A stretch of DNA of 64,000 nt, from the NCBI RefSeq assembly GCF_051622035.1, contig NC_135359.1:33881501-33945500 (forward strand), read 5' to 3'. Positions 59,824-64,000 of the stretch are shown one piece after another. The notes under the pieces are model-generated. The model was not told the origin of the DNA. It saw only the letters and a list, made by a program, of their open reading frames with translations, and ran no database searches. This stretch comes from Arctopsyche grandis (taxonomy: Eukaryota; Arthropoda; Insecta; Trichoptera; Hydropsychidae). Position numbers and translations under genes: made by a program. The first letter of the stretch is position 1. Each line of letters opens with the position of its first letter.

Positions 59824-60290
59824 TATGGATACAAGATACAACATACACACATTACACATACATACATACAACTACATGCTACATGATATACTCGTATGTA
59901 TGTACATATGCAAACAAAGCAGAAACATACCATGACACAAATATGTAGTACGCAATCAGCGATAATAATGTTTACAGCAAAAATACAAACTCACTTGGTT
60001 AATATCGCCGATTCGAAAAAATATCAAATAGTACATACATACATAAATTGCACAACCGTTTGCAACATACATACATACATATAATAAATACATATTGAAT
60101 TCGTTTATAATACATATTCACTTTTGATCTAGTGTTTTAGATTCTAAGACAAAATACATACGTACATACATATTCTAATCTTTACAATCTATGTATGTAT
60201 GTACATATGTACATACATATTTCAGTTAATATTCAACATCTGATAAATTGATCAACACCCAATAGGGTGCTGTGTTTTATGCTGCGTACC

Positions 60291-61848
60291 GACCAAACCA
60301 ACGACGATTTTGGGCCAACTTTTAAAACCAGTAGCGTACAAAATATCGAAATAAAAATTAAATTAAAAAATTGAAATTAAATATCAAAATTAAGCTAAAG
60401 AGCGAGATTGAGCTAAAATTAGATCATCGTTGATGTTTTGAATTACAACAATGTTTTGAATTACGACGATACGCATTTACAACCAGAGAAATATTATAAT
60501 TTCTCTGATTACGAGCGAAAAAAAAACCTGTTTATTATTTCTTAAAAGTCGTCACGATATACTACTGTTATTCGGCCGTCGATGGAATATTTAACAAAAA
60601 TAACGTCAGTGTCGGATGTCGGTGATTTGTCAAAGGGTTTTTTTTTCTTTCGTCGAAATAAAATTAATAATCACACATTATCCGATAAATTTTAGCTCTG
60701 AGATAGATTTAATTATTTGATTTATTTCGACGAGAGAAACAATTGAAGACTAAAAAAAAATTCGATTGATGTACTGACAACGCAACGGATAGGCGACGAT
60801 CGCTCGATCACCCATACTAATACATGATATATTCTCAGTAACTGTGCATTACGGGGAAGTAAAAATAATAATTCTTTGATTTTTTTTCGATCTTAGTGCG
60901 TATCTTCGTAAGTCAAAAAATCTTCGACAAACAAAAGTCGAGGATTACCTGTATGTGATTGTTGATGATCTAATTTCAGGTCAATCTCGAAAATTTATTT
61001 AAATTGGGCATGTTCTGTTTTAACTTTCAATATTTAATTTTAATTTTAATATAATGATTATAATTTAATTTTAATATTTGAATTTAATTTTAATATAATA
61101 ATAAAAGTTTTAATTTTGATATTTAATTTCAATTTTTAAATTTAATTTTTATTTCGATATTTTGTACGCTACTGGTTTTATCCTGCTGGTTAAAAAGTTG
61201 GCCAAAATCGTCGTTGGTTTAGTCCTTTATGCATACCTCTGAGATGCATTATTTGATTTATTAATTATTTGATTTATTTCGACGAGAGAAACAATTGAAG
61301 ACATTATCCGATAAAATTTACCTATGAAATGATTTAATTAATTGATTTATTTCGACGAGAGAAACAATTGAAGACTAAAAAAATTTCGTTTGATAAACCG
61401 ACAACGTGTCGGGTTGGGACCATCGCTCGGTCACCCATACTAACACATGATATATTTTCAGTAACTGCGCATTACGGGGAAGTAAAAATAATAATTCTTT
61501 GATTTTTTTTTCGATCTTAGTGTGTATCTACGTAAGTCAAAACATCTTCGACAAACAAAAGTCGAGGATTACCTGTATGTGATTGTTGATGATCTAATTT
61601 TAGGTCAATCTCGAAAATTTATTTAAATTGGGCATGTTCTGTTTTAACTTTCAATATTTAATTTTAATTTTAATATAATGATTATAATTTTATTTTAATA
61701 TTTGAATTTAATTTTAATATAATAATAATAGTTTTAATTTTGATATTTAATTTCAATTTTTAAATTTAATTTTTATTTCGATATTTTGTACGCTACTGGT
61801 TTTATCCTGCTGGTTAAAAAGTTGGCCAAAATCGTCGTTGGTTTAGTC
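60291..61848. mobile_element. Terminal-inverted-repeat element with internal duplication
   Basis: The left end GACCAAACCAACGACGATTT is repeated in inverse at 61224 and again at 61848 (GACTAAACCAACGACGATTT on the minus strand). The inverted zone runs ~55 bases, including CTACTGGTTTTA/TAAAACCAGTAG. The right ~600 bases (60720-61224) are duplicated in direct orientation at 61270-61848. There is no coding capacity. Confidence 0.65.
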
Positions 61849-63429
61849 CGTAAGCACCATTACGTGTAGGTATGACAAACGCTTATTACGCGTTAATTAA
61901 AAATATAGAAATTCAATTAATTAATCGAAAGGAAAAAATTTCGGGTCTAAAATAAATAGCAGTAAAAAAATTTAACGAATAAAATTATTTTTAATGTCTT
62001 TCTTAAAAACACAACTCGAAACAAAAAAGGCGAGGAAAACCTGTATATGATTGTTGATGATCTAATTTTACCTCAATCTCAAAAAATTATTTAAATTGTG
62101 TATGTTCTGTTTTAACTTTCAATATTTAATTTTAATTTTAATATAATAATTATAATTTTATTTTAATATAATATAATATATAATATTTATTTGAATATTC
62201 ATTTCTTTTTTTTTATTAGATTGAACATCACGGACTCTACGAACCAAACAAACAAACATACATAAATATGAACATACAAAGTGTCTTTCGAAATTATACG
62301 TATTTAATATACATACTTGGGGGAGGCGGCAAAGCCGATAGGCCCAAGGGGTTTGAACAAACATATTTTACAAATTATATGTATATTAGATTTTATGTAC
62401 ACATCACAGGCTTCCAACTTTTTTCGGGTGGCGACCTATTAAGTGTTTTATGTTTGTTGTTGTTTTTTTTTCTTTTGGCTACATGTGGATGTACTAGTAC
62501 TGTCAATTTTTTGAAGAGAATGCTCAAATACTGACAGTACATGATTCGTATTCATTCCTTTTAGAGAATTATATTTTGGGGATAACTTCTCGTAAGTTGT
62601 TCAAGTTGCTCGGGCAAATTCTGAGAATCGGCACGTGGCACTCGACTGACGAAATGTATTAAATTTATACGAACAATAAATTTATATGTATGTACATACA
62701 ATTTCAATGGCAAGATATTACTCCCCTAGTAAGTTAAAATGTATTTAAAATATCCACTCGTCTTGCAAAATATATGCATATGTAAACGAATAGTTGATAA
62801 ATTATTCGAATAATCGAATATTCGAAATGATAAATTTCGTTAATATTTTTTACCCTGAACGGAAATATGTAGTATACCAAATATATATAAAAAGGTTTTT
62901 ATGTTTTTCTCTGAATCCTTTCAACGTATTGAACTGAAATTTCATATCTATAAGTTCCACCTTAATACATAATTAAAGATAAAATTCAGTGGAGATCCAT
63001 AGAAGGGAAGTGACAGTTCACTCTTGTCCGATTTTTTCTTTTAATACTTTTTTCTATCTTTCAAATATGTGTTCTGCATGAAAAAATCCCAGTATAATCC
63101 TTGTAAAACAAAATTCAACAACCTGAAGTAGAACTTTTGTCTGGTGTGAGATTCCCTACATTAGTGCTAAAACTAATGTAGGGAAAGCTAGTAGGATTTG
63201 AATACACAATTTTAAACAGTTTCCAAATATAAAATCGTTAACGGAAAACGGAGATTAGTTTTTAGTGAATTGTTGCTCGACAGCGGGAGACTGTAATCTC
63301 CGTTTCTTTTTATCCATGGCTTCCAACTGTGATTTCCGTGGACAGGGGTAGGTAACTAAACTTTTTTTATACAAAAAAATTTTGAAGTCAGAAAAAAATG
63401 AAATTATATTTCCATCATAAATGATTGCA
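61849..63429. other. Intergenic with repeat fragments
   Basis: At 62036-62160 a third partial copy of the GATTGTTGATGATCTAATTT unit of the element to the left. At 62210-62310 the right module of the GC-cassette family. At 62318-62362 the TTGGGGGAGGCGGCAAAGCC motif (LINE-tail-like). At 62409 CAGGCTTCCAACTTTTTTCG, a hAT-like end. No gene is seen. Confidence 0.5.
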
Positions 63430-64000
63430 AATGATTGCAAAATTTAAAATATGATTAAATTTTGACTAGAGTAACCAGCCTTTTTTTATACAAAAAATTT
63501 TTCAAGTTGGAAATAAAATCTAAAAATATTCCCATCGTTTTTATGCTATAAATGATAATTTTTTGAACTAGTGTAACCAACCATTTTATACAACAAATTT
63601 TTTAAAGTGAAAAAAAAAACTAACAATACTGCCATCATCTTTATGATATATTATTGCAAAATTCAAAATACTATAAATTTTGATTAGGGTAACTAGCCTT
63701 TTTTATGCAAAAAAAAAATTTTGTAGTGAGAAAAAAATATAAAAATATTCCCATCACCTCTATGCTATAAATTATTACAAAATTTGAAATAAAATTATTT
63801 TTTTTAACTAGGGTAACCAACCTTGTAATACAACAAAATTTTTAAGTGTGAAAAAAAACCTTATAAATAATTATTATATATTGGAATATTTTTAGATTTT
63901 TTCTCACATTAAAAAATTTGTTGTATAAAAAGGCCGGTTACCCTAGTCAAAATTTATAGTACTTATTTTTAATTTGCAATAATTTATAGCATAGAGATGA
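63430..64000. repeat. ~110-bp tandem repeat, last unit inverted
   Basis: Units built on TAGGGTAACCAGCC / TTTTTATACAAAAAATTTT / AAAAATATTCCCATCATCTTTATGCTATAAAT repeat about four times to 63858. From about 63880 the same motifs occur in reverse complement (TTGTTGTATAAAAAGGCCGGTTACCCTAGTC). The array continues past the window edge. Confidence 0.75.

Overview
The window is nuclear DNA from an insect, probably holometabolous. The evidence is several multi-exon genes with GT-AG introns, a ZAD-type zinc-finger protein (an arthropod family), AT-rich intergenic DNA full of short (CATA)n/(TATG)n runs, and dense BEL/Pao, Ty3/Gypsy-like, LINE, hAT, Tc1/mariner, SINE and MITE remains. I cannot name the order or species. 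There is no bacterial operon, CRISPR array or intact rRNA/tRNA gene.

Genes, left to right: (1) Surf4 on +, 1355-2365, first coding exon not seen; (2) a ZAD + nine C2H2 finger protein on -, 7076-4486; (3) an OGFOD1/sudestada1-type prolyl hydroxylase on +, 8959-11614; (4) ArfGAP2/3 on -, 16979-13505, 12 coding exons; (5) casein kinase II beta on -, 32686-29936, six exons; (6) a short coiled-coil protein resembling the C-terminal half of kinetochore DSN1 on +, 34919-37155; (7) an AGPAT-type lysophosphatidate acyltransferase on -, 45260-41278; (8) splice-bounded exons of an unidentified membrane protein on -, 49278-45484. For genes 2-7 the exon chains I assembled stay in frame from ATG to stop. 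These are ordinary housekeeping and regulatory genes; ER/Golgi traffic (Surf4, ArfGAP) and lipid synthesis (AGPAT) recur, but nothing suggests co-regulation.

The 17.5-27.6 kb interval is a transposon nest. A LINE ORF1 (-) is split by a BEL/Pao LTR (+, 5-bp duplication ACCAG). That LTR is itself split, inside its (TA)n tract, by a 1,095-bp mini-retrotransposon with 162-bp LTRs and almost no coding capacity (TRIM-like, 4-bp duplication). Next to it lies a BEL/Pao composite with three LTRs, flanked by one 5-bp duplication (ACAAC). Four solo copies of the mini-LTR, each with a perfect 4-bp duplication, lie at 26.9, 33.3, 33.7 and 34.6 kb, and a collapsed copy lies at 7.65 kb.

The right third (37-64 kb) is gene-poor. 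It holds GC-rich palindromic repeat cassettes, SINEs, hAT, Tc1 and LINE fragments, terminal-inverted-repeat elements, perfect hairpins and a tandem repeat running off the right edge. The most novel-looking items are the mini-LTR family, the three-LTR BEL composite with a replaced U3, the GC-palindrome cassette family, the short DSN1-like gene next to a solo LTR, and the unidentified membrane-protein exons.
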